A stretch of 64,000 nt of DNA, taken from assembly GCF_029239295.1 (NCBI RefSeq), contig NZ_JAQZBC010000013.1, positions 20,159 to 84,158 of the forward strand. The letters run 5' to 3'. A program made the translations under genes and the position numbers. The DNA comes from Sphingomonas sp. (lineage in GTDB: Bacteria; Pseudomonadota; Alphaproteobacteria; Sphingomonadales; Sphingomonadaceae). The notes beneath the pieces are model-generated. The model made no database searches, was not told the origin of the DNA, and saw only the letters and a list, made by a program, of their open reading frames with translations. This document shows positions 17,805-25,644 of the stretch, one piece after another; the stretch's first letter is position 1; each line of letters opens with the position of its first letter.

Positions 17805-18896
17805 TCAGCCACCTGCACCGATCAGGTCATGCCGCCGCAGCGCATGGCGAAGCTGATCATAGGTCAGGCCCAGCGAATCCGCCGTCGCCCGCTGGTTGAA
17901 CCGGTTATCCGCCAGCGCGCGTGACAGCAGTTCGCGCTCGAACAGTGCCACCCGGCTCTTGAAGTCGGACGGCCCGACATCGCAGGCCGCCACTTCGTCG
18001 CCCTCGTTCGCTCCCGCGCCCGGGCTGGGTCCCTGCCCTGCGCTCATTCCGCTTGGCGGCGCCGGCAACAGCATGGTCGCCGGCGCCCGGCTGGCCGGCT
18101 CGCTGCCCGCCGCGCCCGGGCGATAGGGCGACTCGAATGGATCGAATTCGATCGCCTCGATCGGCCCCTCCCGCGTCCAGCGGTACACGGCGCGCTCCAC
18201 TACATTGCGCAGCTCGCGCACATTGCCCGGCCAGCGATAGTCGCGCAGCGCCTCCTGCGCCGGTGGCGAGAAACCGGGCCAGCGGTCCCATCCCAGTTCC
18301 GCCGCCATGCGACGGCCGAAATGATCCGCCAGCACGATGATGTCGCTCTTGCGCGCCCGCAGCGGGGGCAAGGTCACCACTTCGAACGACAGGCGATCGA
18401 GCAGGTCGGCGCGAAACTCGTTGCGCTCCACCTTGTCGGGCAAATGCTCATTGGTCGCCGCGACGATGCGAACATCGACCCGCATCGGGCGCGACGACCC
18501 GATGCGGGTGACCTCGCCATATTCCACCGCGCGCAGCAATCGCTCCTGCGCGCCCATCGACAAGGTGCCCAGTTCGTCTAGGAACAACGTACCGCCATGG
18601 GCTTCCTCGAAGCGGCCGACTCGCGCCTTGGTGGCGCCGGTGAAGGCGCCGGCCTCATGGCCGAACAGTTCCGCCTCGATCAGCGTCTCGGGAAGCGCCG
18701 CGCAATTCATCACGACCAGCGGCTGATCCCAGCGCGCGCTCAGCCGATGAAGCCGCTCCGCCACCAGCTCCTTGCCGGTGCCGCGTTCACCAATGACCAG
18801 AACCGGGCGGTCGAGCGTCGCGGCACGGCTTGCCCGCTCCAGCGCATCGAGAAACGCGCCCGACTGACCGATCACTTGTGACGCCCGTTCGACCAT
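17805..18896 (-). CDS. pspF: Sigma-54-dependent activator PspF
   Basis: This 363-aa enhancer-binding protein lacks a receiver or other N-terminal sensor domain, as is typical of PspF. The AAA+ domain has Walker A GERGTGKE, the sigma-54 contact loop AGAFTGA, Walker B GGTLFLDELG and a sensor arginine region. The C-terminal Fis-type helix-turn-helix reads NQRATADSLGLTYDQLRHAL. A Pro/Ala/Gly linker (about 260-310) separates the two. It is divergent from the psp operon and should drive the sigma-54 promoter at 19086. In the characterised system PspA inhibits PspF. GGAG before ATG 18896 supports this start. Confidence 0.93.
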   Translation of the reverse strand: MVERASQVIGQSGAFLDALERASRAATLDRPVLVIGERGTGKELVAERLHRLSARWDQPLVVMNCAALPETLIEAELFGHEAGAFTGATKARVGRFEEAHGGTLFLDELGTLSMGAQERLLRAVEYGEVTRIGSSRPMRVDVRIVAATNEHLPDKVERNEFRADLLDRLSFEVVTLPPLRARKSDIIVLADHFGRRMAAELGWDRWPGFSPPAQEALRDYRWPGNVRELRNVVERAVYRWTREGPIEAIEFDPFESPYRPGAAGSEPASRAPATMLLPAPPSGMSAGQGPSPGAGANEGDEVAACDVGPSDFKSRVALFERELLSRALADNRFNQRATADSLGLTYDQLRHALRRHDLIGAGG

Positions 18897-19085
18897 GTCG
18901 CTCCACCCTGCCCCGCCTAAGCCTTGGCGCATTTTCCCAATGCTTGGCAATATGTGTTTGAGCGTAATAAATCACATCCCGCTCAACCCGAGACACCGAG
19001 CGACACAGACTAACCGATTGGATTCGCTCAAGATGTCGCTGAGGCATCATTGCTCTCGGCGGCGGAAAAAGCGCTTTCGCGCGAA

Positions 19086-19102
19086 TTGGCACGGCCCCTG
19101 CA
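19086..19102 (+). promoter_or_regulatory. Sigma-54 (-24/-12) promoter of the psp operon
   Basis: TTGGCACG-N5-TGCA fits the consensus YTGGCACGrNNNTTGCW with one mismatch. The -24 GG (19088-19089) and -12 GC (19100-19101) are exactly ten bases apart. It lies 57 bases before the micropeptide start and 190 bases from pspF. Confidence 0.9.
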
Positions 19103-19158
19103 ATGCATTGGACAAGCCCGCAACGTCGGGTCTGACAAATCAGGTAGGGAGATACACC

Positions 19159-19308
19159 ATGACCAATTTCGCATCGCTCGGCCGCACCTTCGCCGCCATC
19201 GCCTGCACCATCGTGTTCAGCACCACCATGGTGGTTGGCGCGGTCGGTCCGGCACAGGCAGGCTCCGGCGCCGGTTCGGGCATCCCCCTCGTTCGCGCCA
19301 TCGCGTGA
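19159..19308 (+). CDS. Secreted 49-aa micropeptide, first gene of psp operon
   Basis: The short frame MTNFASLGRTFAAIACTIVF (continuing STTMVVGAVGPAQA) is a textbook signal peptide with an AQA cleavage site. It leaves a predicted mature peptide of only about 15 residues, GSGAGSGIPLVRAIA. Alternatively the hydrophobic part stays as a membrane anchor. GGGAGA lies seven bases upstream. It is the first frame after the sigma-54 promoter, so it should be induced with pspA. No function is known to me. It could report secretion stress or act on Psp proteins, which is speculative. Confidence 0.7.
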   Translation: MTNFASLGRTFAAIACTIVFSTTMVVGAVGPAQAGSGAGSGIPLVRAIA

Positions 19309-19312
19309 ACGG

Positions 19313-19354
19313 TGCCGCCGGGGCGGGTCTTTCCCTCGCTTCGTCCCGGCGGCA
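19313..19354 (+). terminator. Hairpin between micropeptide and pspA (attenuator or stabiliser)
   Basis: TGCCGCCGGG (19313-19322) pairs perfectly with CCCGGCGGCA (19345-19354) over a 22-base loop. No U-tract follows. It could reduce read-through or protect the upstream mRNA. Confidence 0.45.
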
Positions 19355-19388
19355 AGCCTATAAAAGGGCATCACCAGGAGTTTCGTTG

Positions 19389-20057
19389 ATGGGCATCTTT
19401 TCCCGTACCCGCGACATCGTCGCCGCCAATATGGCGGAACTGCTCGAGAAGGCAGAAGACCCCGCCAAGATGATCCGCATGATCATCCTGGAGATGGAGG
19501 AGACGCTGGTCGAGGTGCGTGCGTCGGCGGCACGGACGATCGCCGATATCAAGGAGATGCGTCGCCACATGGCCAAGCTTTCCGACATTGAGGCGAACTG
19601 GACCGAGAAGGCGGAGCTTGCCTTGTCGAAGGATCGTGAGGACCTCGCCAAGGCTGCACTGATGGAACGCCAGAAGGCGTCCGACATGATCGAACAGCTG
19701 CGCGCCGAAGTGGCCGTGCTGGACGATACGCTCCGCTCCTCGGAGGAGGACATCGCCAAGCTGCAGAACAAGCTGCGCGAGGCCCGTACCCGGCAGAACA
19801 GCATCGCCACCCGGCTGGAAAGCGCCAACAACCGCTCCCGCCTGCGCGAGATGTGGAACGGGCCACGCACGCACGATGCGTTCAGCCGGTTCGAGATGCT
19901 GGAGCGCAAGGTCGATGAAGCAGAGGGCCGCGCGGACGCGCTTGGCCTGGGCGCGCTGCCCAAGAGCCTGGACGAGGAAATCGCCGAACTGAAAGCCTCG
20001 GACAAGGTCGATGCCGAGCTCGCAGCGCTCAAGGCGCGCCTGAACAAGGATAATTGA
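19389..20057 (+). CDS. pspA: Phage shock protein A
   Basis: This 222-aa coiled-coil protein is PspA/IM30, an ESCRT-III-like membrane-binding protein that supports damaged inner membrane and, in the known system, represses PspF. The amphipathic N-terminal helix MGIFSRTRDIVAANMAELLE is followed by the conserved DPAKMIRMIILEMEETLVEV. A long alternating-charge coiled coil runs to about residue 185 (MWNGPRTHDAFSRFEMLERK). The length matches the family. Eleven bases separate an AGGAG from the ATG at 19389. pspB starts two bases after the stop. Confidence 0.97.
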   Translation: MGIFSRTRDIVAANMAELLEKAEDPAKMIRMIILEMEETLVEVRASAARTIADIKEMRRHMAKLSDIEANWTEKAELALSKDREDLAKAALMERQKASDMIEQLRAEVAVLDDTLRSSEEDIAKLQNKLREARTRQNSIATRLESANNRSRLREMWNGPRTHDAFSRFEMLERKVDEAEGRADALGLGALPKSLDEEIAELKASDKVDAELAALKARLNKDN

Positions 20058-20058
20058 G

Positions 20059-20346
20059 ATGGAAGACGTGCTCGTACCCGTTTTCGTCGTCGGCATGCTC
20101 TTCATCGGGCTGCCGTGGCTGATCATGCATTATGTCACGAAGTGGAAGCAGGCGCCGGGCGCCATGACCACCGAGGACGAGGCGCTGCTCGATGAGCTGC
20201 ACACGCTCGCCAAGCGGCTGGAGGATCGGGTGAATACGGTGGAGCGCATCGTCGCCGCCGACAATCCCGATTTCCGCCCTGGCATCGCCGATTACCGCTC
20301 TGAACCCGACTACCGGCTCGAAGACCGGAACCTGCGGAGGAACTGA
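20059..20346 (+). CDS. pspB: Phage shock protein B
   Basis: This 95-aa protein has one N-terminal membrane segment (about 4-25; VPVFVVGMLFIGLPWLIMHY). A cytoplasmic helix follows with ELHTLAKRLEDRVNTVERIV, the PspB leucine-zipper-like region that contacts PspC. A polar tail of about 25 residues extends beyond the E. coli protein. Its stop overlaps the pspC ATG. The VERIV segment recurs in the four small proteins downstream. Confidence 0.9.
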   Translation: MEDVLVPVFVVGMLFIGLPWLIMHYVTKWKQAPGAMTTEDEALLDELHTLAKRLEDRVNTVERIVAADNPDFRPGIADYRSEPDYRLEDRNLRRN

Positions 20347-20729
20347 TGGCCGACAACAGCCGCACCAAATTCTACCTCAACCGGCAGGATCGCAAGTGGA
20401 AGGGCGTTTGCGCCGGGATCGCCGACTATACCGGGATCGAGGTGCTGTGGGTTCGGATCGGGATGATCCTGCTCACCCTCGCCGGTGGCTTCCCCTGGAC
20501 GCTCATTGCCTATCTGCTGATCGGCTGGATGGCGGAGGATCGCCCGGCGAACCTCTACGGCTCGCCCGAGGATGCCAAGTTCTGGCAGGGCGTGCGCTCG
20601 AACCCGAAGCGCACGACGGCAGAGGTCCGCTCGAAGTTCCGCGAACTGGATCGTCGTCTGGCCGACATCGAGACGCATTACACCAGCCGCAACACGCAGC
20701 TCGCCGAAGAGATCGAGCGCCTGCGCTGA
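20346..20729 (+). CDS. pspC: Phage shock protein C
   Basis: This 127-aa protein has a PspC domain. A short polar start, KWKGVCAGIADYTGIEVLWV and one membrane segment (about 34-58; MILLTLAGGFPWTLIAYLLI) with the usual GW end are all present. The cytoplasmic C-terminal part (about 75-127) is predicted to be a coiled coil ending LAEEIERLR. That ending resembles the C termini of the downstream PspB-like proteins. PspC senses envelope stress and recruits PspA. Confidence 0.92.
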   Translation: MADNSRTKFYLNRQDRKWKGVCAGIADYTGIEVLWVRIGMILLTLAGGFPWTLIAYLLIGWMAEDRPANLYGSPEDAKFWQGVRSNPKRTTAEVRSKFRELDRRLADIETHYTSRNTQLAEEIERLR

Positions 20730-20757
20730 TCATCGCGCCAATCGAAAGGGAGAGACC

Positions 20758-21087
20758 ATGACCGCCGCCGAAAAGATTCAGCTCTTCTCCGCCCTGGCGC
20801 CCGTGATCGCCACGGTCGGTGTCGCGGCCATGCTGGGCTGGGTCGCGACGACCTGGATGCGCATCCGCAACGGCTATCCGCTCGACGGCCAATGGGGTCA
20901 GGCACTCTACCCTAAGCGCGACGATGAAACGATCGAGCGGGTCAAGCTGCTGACGCAGGAAAACGGCCAGCTTCGCGCCGAACTCGGCTCGATGAAGGAT
21001 CGTCTGCAGAACGTAGAACGGATCGTCACCGACAGCGGCCACATGGTCGCACAGGAAATCGAGCAGCTGCGCGACCGCGCGAACTGA
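20758..21087 (+). CDS. PspB-like small membrane protein 1
   Basis: This 109-aa protein has an N-terminal membrane helix (about 8-33; LAPVIATVGVAAMLGWVATT), a short loop and a coiled coil ending LQNVERIVTDSGHMVAQEIE then QLRDRAN. The layout and the VERIV core are those of PspB, but the loop is longer. GGGAGAG stands four bases before the ATG. It lies 28 bases after pspC on the same strand and is almost certainly co-transcribed. Function is unrecorded to my knowledge, and a PspB-like partner role is inferred. Confidence 0.85.
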   Translation: MTAAEKIQLFSALAPVIATVGVAAMLGWVATTWMRIRNGYPLDGQWGQALYPKRDDETIERVKLLTQENGQLRAELGSMKDRLQNVERIVTDSGHMVAQEIEQLRDRAN

Positions 21088-21100
21088 GGAGCATCACGCC

Positions 21101-21388
21101 ATGCAATCTTGGGTTTTCCTCACCTTTTTCATGATCGTTGTCGGCCTGCCCGTCATCCTGGGTGTCGGCAGCAGCATGTTCCAGCGCTGGCTGAAGCATA
21201 AGGAACGCATGGCTGAGGCGCTCACCGCGCAAACGGCGGAAAAGGCGGCGCAATATGCCGCTCATACGGAGCGGCTGGAACAGCGGGTTCGCGTGCTGGA
21301 GCGGATCGTCACCGACAAGGGCATCATGCTGTCCGACCAGATCGAACAGCTGCGCAATCTGCCGCCCCTCGCCGACCGGCCGAACTGA
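21101..21388 (+). CDS. PspB-like small membrane protein 2
   Basis: This 95-aa protein has a membrane helix at residues 3-25 (WVFLTFFMIVVGLPVILGVG), a basic stretch, and a cytoplasmic coiled coil with RLEQRVRVLERIVTDKG, then DQIEQLRNLPP. It shows the closest match to PspB among the four extra genes. It lies 13 bases after the previous gene. It could form mixed coiled coils with PspB, PspC or its paralogs. Confidence 0.87.
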   Translation: MQSWVFLTFFMIVVGLPVILGVGSSMFQRWLKHKERMAEALTAQTAEKAAQYAAHTERLEQRVRVLERIVTDKGIMLSDQIEQLRNLPPLADRPN

Positions 21389-21411
21389 CAAGATACAAGA
21401 GGAGTAGCGCG

Positions 21412-21663
21412 ATGCCCTGGTCAATCGTCTTCATGGTGATCGCGATCGTTCTGATCACGACGTTCGCCCGGCTCCAGAAGGAGAAGTACCGCGCGATCGG
21501 GCGCAGCGGCGGCGACGATCACGCCTTGCCCGCCGAGGCGATCGCCAGCCGCGAGGAAATCCGCCAGCTTCGGGAGCGGATCGCGGTTCTGGAACGCGTC
21601 ATCACCGACAATCACGGCAGCACCGATCTGAGCCGTCAGATCGAAGAGCTGCGCGACCGCTGA
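21412..21663 (+). CDS. PspB-like small membrane protein 3
   Basis: This 83-aa protein has a membrane helix at residues 3-20 (WSIVFMVIAIVLITTFARLQ), a short polar linker, and a coiled coil with LRERIAVLERVITDNHG, then RQIEELRDR at the very C terminus. It has the same arrangement and the same two sequence blocks as its neighbours. GAGGAG lies eight bases upstream. Part of the psp operon by spacing (23 bases). Confidence 0.85.
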   Translation: MPWSIVFMVIAIVLITTFARLQKEKYRAIGRSGGDDHALPAEAIASREEIRQLRERIAVLERVITDNHGSTDLSRQIEELRDR

Positions 21664-21683
21664 GTTCGAGGAGGAGCAACGTC

Positions 21684-21920
21684 ATGCCTGACCCCGGCTT
21701 CTATCTGATCATGGCCACCGCAGCGCTCGCGGGCCTCGCGATGCTGGTCTCGGCCGGCCTTGCCGGCTGGCGCGGATGGCTTCGGCTGAAGGAGCAGCAA
21801 TTGCGCCAGGAGGCCGATGCCCGCGCGCCGCAGGCGGCCACCAGCGCCCGGATCGAGATCGCCGACCTGCGCGAACGGATCCGCAAGCTGGAGGCGATCG
21901 CCGCCGGGGTGGACCTTTGA
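21684..21920 (+). CDS. PspB-like small membrane protein 4 (most divergent)
   Basis: This 78-aa protein has a membrane helix at about 6-28 (FYLIMATAALAGLAMLVSAG) and a coiled coil with ADLRERIRKLEAIAAGVDL. It ends where the others continue into EIEQLR, so the second block is missing. GAGGAG precedes the ATG by seven bases, and the previous stop is 20 bases upstream. It is the last member of the row, and sufE follows after 74 bases. Confidence 0.8.
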   Translation: MPDPGFYLIMATAALAGLAMLVSAGLAGWRGWLRLKEQQLRQEADARAPQAATSARIEIADLRERIRKLEAIAAGVDL

Positions 21921-21994
21921 TCCACCCCCGCGCGTCGGCACGCGCCTGATCCGGCCGGTTGCCGCTGATCGGCCAAGCAGCTAGTCACCGCGCG

Positions 21995-22411
21995 ATGTCA
22001 GATGCCGCACCCGAGCTAGCCGACCTTCGCGACGAATATGAATTCCTCGACGCCGATGATCGCTACCGTCTGCTGATCGATCTCGGCCGCGCGCTGGAGC
22101 CGATGCCCGACGCGCTGAAGACCGATGCGACGCTGGTGCGCGGATGTTCGGCGGCCGTCTGGGTCTATCCTACCCGCAACGATGATGGCACGCTTCACTT
22201 CCTCGCCGACAGCAACGCCGCGATTACCAAGGGGATCATCGCGCTGGTGCTGAAGACGGTGCAGGATGCGTCGCCGCAGGCGATCGCCGCGGCCGACATC
22301 GAAGGCGCGCTGGCCCCGTTCGATCTGCGCAACCAGCTCAGCTCGAACCGGACGCAGGGTATTCCCAACATGATCGCGCTGATCCGCGACACCGCGGCGC
22401 GCTACCTCTAG
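21995..22411 (+). CDS. sufE: SufE family sulfur acceptor
   Basis: This 138-aa protein is SufE, which takes the persulfide from the cysteine desulfurase SufS and passes it to the SUF Fe-S assembly scaffold. The acceptor cysteine lies in VRGCSAAVWVYP. The N terminus has the usual EYEFLDADDRYRLLIDLGR, and the C-terminal segment SSNRTQGIPNMIALIR matches the family. ATG 21995 is chosen because the longer frame has no ribosome site. No suf operon is attached here. Confidence 0.95.
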   Translation: MSDAAPELADLRDEYEFLDADDRYRLLIDLGRALEPMPDALKTDATLVRGCSAAVWVYPTRNDDGTLHFLADSNAAITKGIIALVLKTVQDASPQAIAAADIEGALAPFDLRNQLSSNRTQGIPNMIALIRDTAARYL

Positions 22412-22432
22412 CATCGCGCCCAACGGCAGACC

Positions 22433-22460
22433 GCCGCCCTCCGCCGAAACGAAGGGCGGC
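22433..22460. terminator. Hairpin between convergent sufE and OYE genes
   Basis: GCCGCCCT (22433-22440) pairs with AGGGCGGC (22453-22460) over a 12-base loop. There is no clear U-tract on either strand. Confidence 0.5.
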
Positions 22461-22468
22461 GCGCCGGG

Positions 22469-23545
22469 TCAGGCCGCTTCGGCCTTGTAGCTCGGATAAT
22501 CGATATAGCCCTCGGGGCCCTTCGAATACCACGTCTTGGGGTTGTCCTGCGTCAGCGGCAGGCCCTCGCGCAGCCGGTCGACCAGGTCCGGGTTGCCGAT
22601 GAACGCGCGGCCGAACGCGATCGCATCGGCCAGCCCGGAGTCCAGATCGGCCTGCGCCTTCTCCAGCGTGTAATCCTGGTTGAGCACGAGCGGCCGGGTG
22701 AAGACCTTGCGGATCTGCGGGCTCAGCTTGGGAACCGCTGACGCGCCAAAGGTGCCGTCCGCCGATTGTTCGCGCAGCTCGAGGAAGGCGATGCCCAGTT
22801 CATCGAGCACTTTGGCCGCCGGGATGAAGACGGCTTCCGGGTTGCTGTCGTCGACGCCCTGAGTCTCGCCATTGGGCGACAGGCGGATCGAGGTGCGCTC
22901 GGCGCCCGCGACCGCGATCACCGCCTGCACCGCTTCCTTCATGAGACGGATGCGGTTTTCCGGTGAGCCGCCGTAATCGTCATCACGCAAATTGGTGTTG
23001 TCGCGCAGGAACTGGTCGATCAGATAGCCATTGGCGCCGTGCAGCTGCACGCCGTCGAAGCCGGCCTCCAGCGCGTTGCGTGCGGCCTGGGCATATTGCT
23101 CGATCGCTTCCTTGATCTCGTCCAGCGTCGCGGCGCGTGCTTCGCCATAGGGGTTCTTGTCCGGGATCGGATACGGCGCGCGCGTGGCGGAGGCCGACAG
23201 CGGCTGCAGCTTGTTCACGTCCGGACGCGCCAGACGTCCCTGGTGCCACAATTGCGCGACGATCTTGCCGCCTTCCTTGTGCACCGCCTCGGTGATCGGC
23301 TTCCACGCCTCGACCTGCGCGTCGTTCCAGATGCCCGGTGCATTGGGCCAGCCCAGTCCCTGGCGGCTGATTCCGGTCGCCTCGGAAATGATCACACCCG
23401 CGCCGGCGCGCTGGCGATAATATTCGATCATCATCTCCGTCGGCACGTGGTCGGCGTCGGCGCGGGTGCGCGTCAGCGGCGCCATCAGCACGCGATTGGC
23501 GGCGCGGATCGCCCCCAATTCGATCGGGTCAAACAGGCTCGGCAT
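22469..23545 (-). CDS. Old Yellow Enzyme family alkene reductase
   Basis: This 358-aa FMN-dependent TIM-barrel oxidoreductase belongs to the classical OYE/NemA group. These reduce activated C=C bonds and nitro or nitrate esters with NAD(P)H. It begins LFDPIELGAIRAANRVLMAP and carries the active-site pair in QLHGANGYLIDQF (His and Asn, followed by Tyr). The phosphate-binding AIAFGRAFIGNPDLVDRL lies near the C terminus. It is a stand-alone gene, convergent with sufE. The physiological substrate is unknown, and a xenobiotic or electrophile-detoxifying role is the usual guess. Confidence 0.93.
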   Translation of the reverse strand: MPSLFDPIELGAIRAANRVLMAPLTRTRADADHVPTEMMIEYYRQRAGAGVIISEATGISRQGLGWPNAPGIWNDAQVEAWKPITEAVHKEGGKIVAQLWHQGRLARPDVNKLQPLSASATRAPYPIPDKNPYGEARAATLDEIKEAIEQYAQAARNALEAGFDGVQLHGANGYLIDQFLRDNTNLRDDDYGGSPENRIRLMKEAVQAVIAVAGAERTSIRLSPNGETQGVDDSNPEAVFIPAAKVLDELGIAFLELREQSADGTFGASAVPKLSPQIRKVFTRPLVLNQDYTLEKAQADLDSGLADAIAFGRAFIGNPDLVDRLREGLPLTQDNPKTWYSKGPEGYIDYPSYKAEAA

Positions 23546-23609
23546 TCAATCTCCCCTTCGGTTTCACTTTGCTACGGGACTCGCCCGATCTAGGTGATTA
23601 GGGGGCAGC

Positions 23610-24536
23610 ATGCACGAGGGTCAGGCCACAAGAAAAGCTGTATCGCGCGAAAGCGGCAGCGCCGTCGCCTTTGCCGCGCTGCTCGCCGGCAACATGGCGC
23701 TGGCGTTCGGTCCGTGGTTCGTCCGGCTGACCGATGTCGGCCCGGTGGCTGCCGCCTTCTGGCGCATCAGCCTGGCAACACCGGTGCTTCTCGCGCTCGC
23801 GATGATGACGGGGGGCAGGATCGTGTCCAGCGCCCGCGGCCTCGGCTGGATCCTGCTCGGCTCGGGCGTGCTGTTCGCCGGCGATCTCGCCAGCTGGCAC
23901 ATCGGCATCCACCACACCAAGCTCGCCAATGCGACACTGTTCGGCAACGCGGCGACCTTTGTCTTCCCGCTCTATGGTTTTCTGGTCGCGCGCACCTGGC
24001 CCACGCGGATGCAGGGCGTCGCGCTCGGGCTCGCGGCGATCGGTGCCGCGCTGTTGATGGGGCGCTCCTATCAGCTCGCGCCGCAGAACCTGATCGGCGA
24101 CCTCCTCTGCCTGCTCGCTGGCATCCTGTACGCCGGCTATTTCATCCTTATGGCGCGCGCCCGGCAAACGATGGCGCCGCTGCCCGCGCTCGGCCTTTCC
24201 TCCGCCGCGGCGATGCTGCCGCTGCTCTTCGCCGCCCTGGCGCTGGGCGAACGGATCATGCCGTCCAACTGGACACCGCTGATCTCGCTCGCGCTGCTCA
24301 GCCAGGTGATCGGCCAGGGGCTGATGATCTACGCGCTCGGCCGGCTCAGCCCGCTGGTCATCGGGCTCGCGCTGCTGACCCAGCCGATCATCGCCGCGAT
24401 CGTCGGCTGGCTCTATTATGGCGAGACGCTTGGCATTGCCGATCTCGTGGGTGCGATCCTGGTCGCGATCGCGCTGGTGCTGGTGCGCATCGCTCCGGCG
24501 CGCCCGACACCGGCCGCCCCCGCTGCCAGCGCCTGA
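23610..24536 (+). CDS. DMT superfamily (EamA) transporter
   Basis: This 308-aa protein has about ten membrane helices arranged as two EamA repeats. The first repeat has FGPWFVRLTDVGPVAAAFWR and the second begins near LIGDLLCLLAGILYAGYF. The C-terminal half holds LGRLSPLVIGLALLTQPIIA, then VGWLYYGETL, a pattern typical of drug/metabolite exporters. The substrate cannot be predicted. It is transcribed divergently from the OYE gene and followed by the COQ9 gene after about 70 bases. Confidence 0.92.
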   Translation: MHEGQATRKAVSRESGSAVAFAALLAGNMALAFGPWFVRLTDVGPVAAAFWRISLATPVLLALAMMTGGRIVSSARGLGWILLGSGVLFAGDLASWHIGIHHTKLANATLFGNAATFVFPLYGFLVARTWPTRMQGVALGLAAIGAALLMGRSYQLAPQNLIGDLLCLLAGILYAGYFILMARARQTMAPLPALGLSSAAAMLPLLFAALALGERIMPSNWTPLISLALLSQVIGQGLMIYALGRLSPLVIGLALLTQPIIAAIVGWLYYGETLGIADLVGAILVAIALVLVRIAPARPTPAAPAASA

Positions 24537-24607
24537 GCACCGCCAACCGCGCGTCAAGAACGCAAGAGAATGGTACCGCGCGGCCGATTGCGGCGTATAA
24601 GCATCCT

Positions 24608-25279
24608 ATGACTGATCCCGCGACTGATCCCGCAGACCTCACCCTCGACGAGATCCGCCTGCGTCTTGCCCCCGCGATCGCCGAAAACGCGGCCTTTGAC
24701 GGCTGGTCGGATGCCGCACGCGACTATGCTGCCGACGGCGAGAACATCGATCGCGATGTCGCCGCCCTCGCCTTTGAGGGCGGCCCGGTGGCGATGATCG
24801 ACGCCTGGTTCGAAACGGTCGATCTGGACATGATGGCCGCGCTTCCGCCCGAAACGCTCGCCGCGATGAAGATCCGCCAGCGCATCACCGCGTTGGTTGA
24901 GGCGCGCCTCGCGGCCACCGCCCCCCACCGTGAGGCACTGCGCCGTGCGATCGCGATCCTCGCCATGCCGCAGAACCTCGCGACGGCGAGCCGGCTCGGC
25001 TGGCGTTCGGTCGACACCATGTGGCGCGCCGCCGGCGACACGGCGACCGACTATAATCATTATACGAAGCGGGCGATGCTGCTGGCCGTCTATGGCGCCA
25101 CCATCACTGTCTTCCTCGATGATGACAGCGAGGATCAGGCCGACACCCGCGCCTTCCTCGGCCGCCGGATCGACGGCATCATGCGCTTCGAAAAGGCGAA
25201 GGCAGGCATCGTTCGCCGCGCCAGCCACCGCCCCAGCCTCAGCCGCTTCGTCGGGCGCCTGCGCTACCCGGTCGTCTGA
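24608..25279 (+). CDS. COQ9 family protein (ubiquinone biosynthesis accessory)
   Basis: This 223-aa protein matches the COQ9 family. These TetR-like lipid-binding proteins present quinone intermediates to the Coq7-type hydroxylase. The conserved C-terminal block reads VDTMWRAAGDTATDYNHYTK, then RAMLLAVYGAT, followed by FLDDDSED and a last amphipathic segment with RRIDGIMRFEK. It is a usual single-gene locus in alphaproteobacteria. Ubiquinol supply connects functionally to the cyo operon in this window, though there is no physical linkage. Confidence 0.92.
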   Translation: MTDPATDPADLTLDEIRLRLAPAIAENAAFDGWSDAARDYAADGENIDRDVAALAFEGGPVAMIDAWFETVDLDMMAALPPETLAAMKIRQRITALVEARLAATAPHREALRRAIAILAMPQNLATASRLGWRSVDTMWRAAGDTATDYNHYTKRAMLLAVYGATITVFLDDDSEDQADTRAFLGRRIDGIMRFEKAKAGIVRRASHRPSLSRFVGRLRYPVV

Positions 25280-25353
25280 CGATCCGGCGGCGCGGCCCCG
25301 CGGCTTCAGGCCGCTGAGGCCGCAAGCGCGCCGCGTCCTTGCCGCTATCGGAA

Positions 25354-25372
25354 TTGATAATCGTTCGCATCT
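25354..25372 (+). promoter_or_regulatory. Candidate Fur box upstream of feoAB
   Basis: TTGATAATCGTTCGCATCT resembles the classical Fur box GATAATGATAATCATTATC in its left part and the common TTCGCAT variant in its right part. It stands 16 bases before the feoA GTG and would overlap the promoter or start region. This fits iron repression of the ferrous-iron transporter. Confidence 0.65.
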
Positions 25373-25388
25373 CCGATACAGCGGCGGC

Positions 25389-25643
25389 GTGCTTGCTTCC
25401 TCCCCTCTCCCGCTCGAATCACTCCCCGTTCGACGTCCCGCGACGGTGACCGCCATCGCCTGGGATCGGCTCGCCACCCCGGAGGCGCGCCGCCTGCGCG
25501 AATTCGGCTTCGAGGAAGGCGTCCATGTGGAGGTGCTGCATCGCGCCACGCTGTTCCGTGGCCCCGTCGCCTGCCGGATCGGTCGGATGACGGTCGCCCT
25601 GCGCCGCAATGTCGCGGCGGCGATCACGGTCACGGTCGACTGA
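25389..25643 (+). CDS. feoA: FeoA family protein
   Basis: This 84-aa SH3-fold protein is FeoA, a small cytoplasmic partner of the Fe2+ transporter FeoB. The sequence ATVTAIAWDRLATPEARRLR, then EFGFEEGVHVEVLHRA and RIGRMTVALRRNVAAAI is the standard FeoA order. GTG 25389 is the likely start, and the frame is open much further upstream without coding character. feoB begins one base after its stop. Confidence 0.92.
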   Translation: MLASSPLPLESLPVRRPATVTAIAWDRLATPEARRLREFGFEEGVHVEVLHRATLFRGPVACRIGRMTVALRRNVAAAITVTVD

Positions 25644-25644
25644 C

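Noticed and set aside
18944..18960. A second sigma-54-like site, TTGGCAATATGTGTTTG
   Set aside because: The -24 half fits, but TT stands where the -12 GC must be; the site at 19086 is far better.
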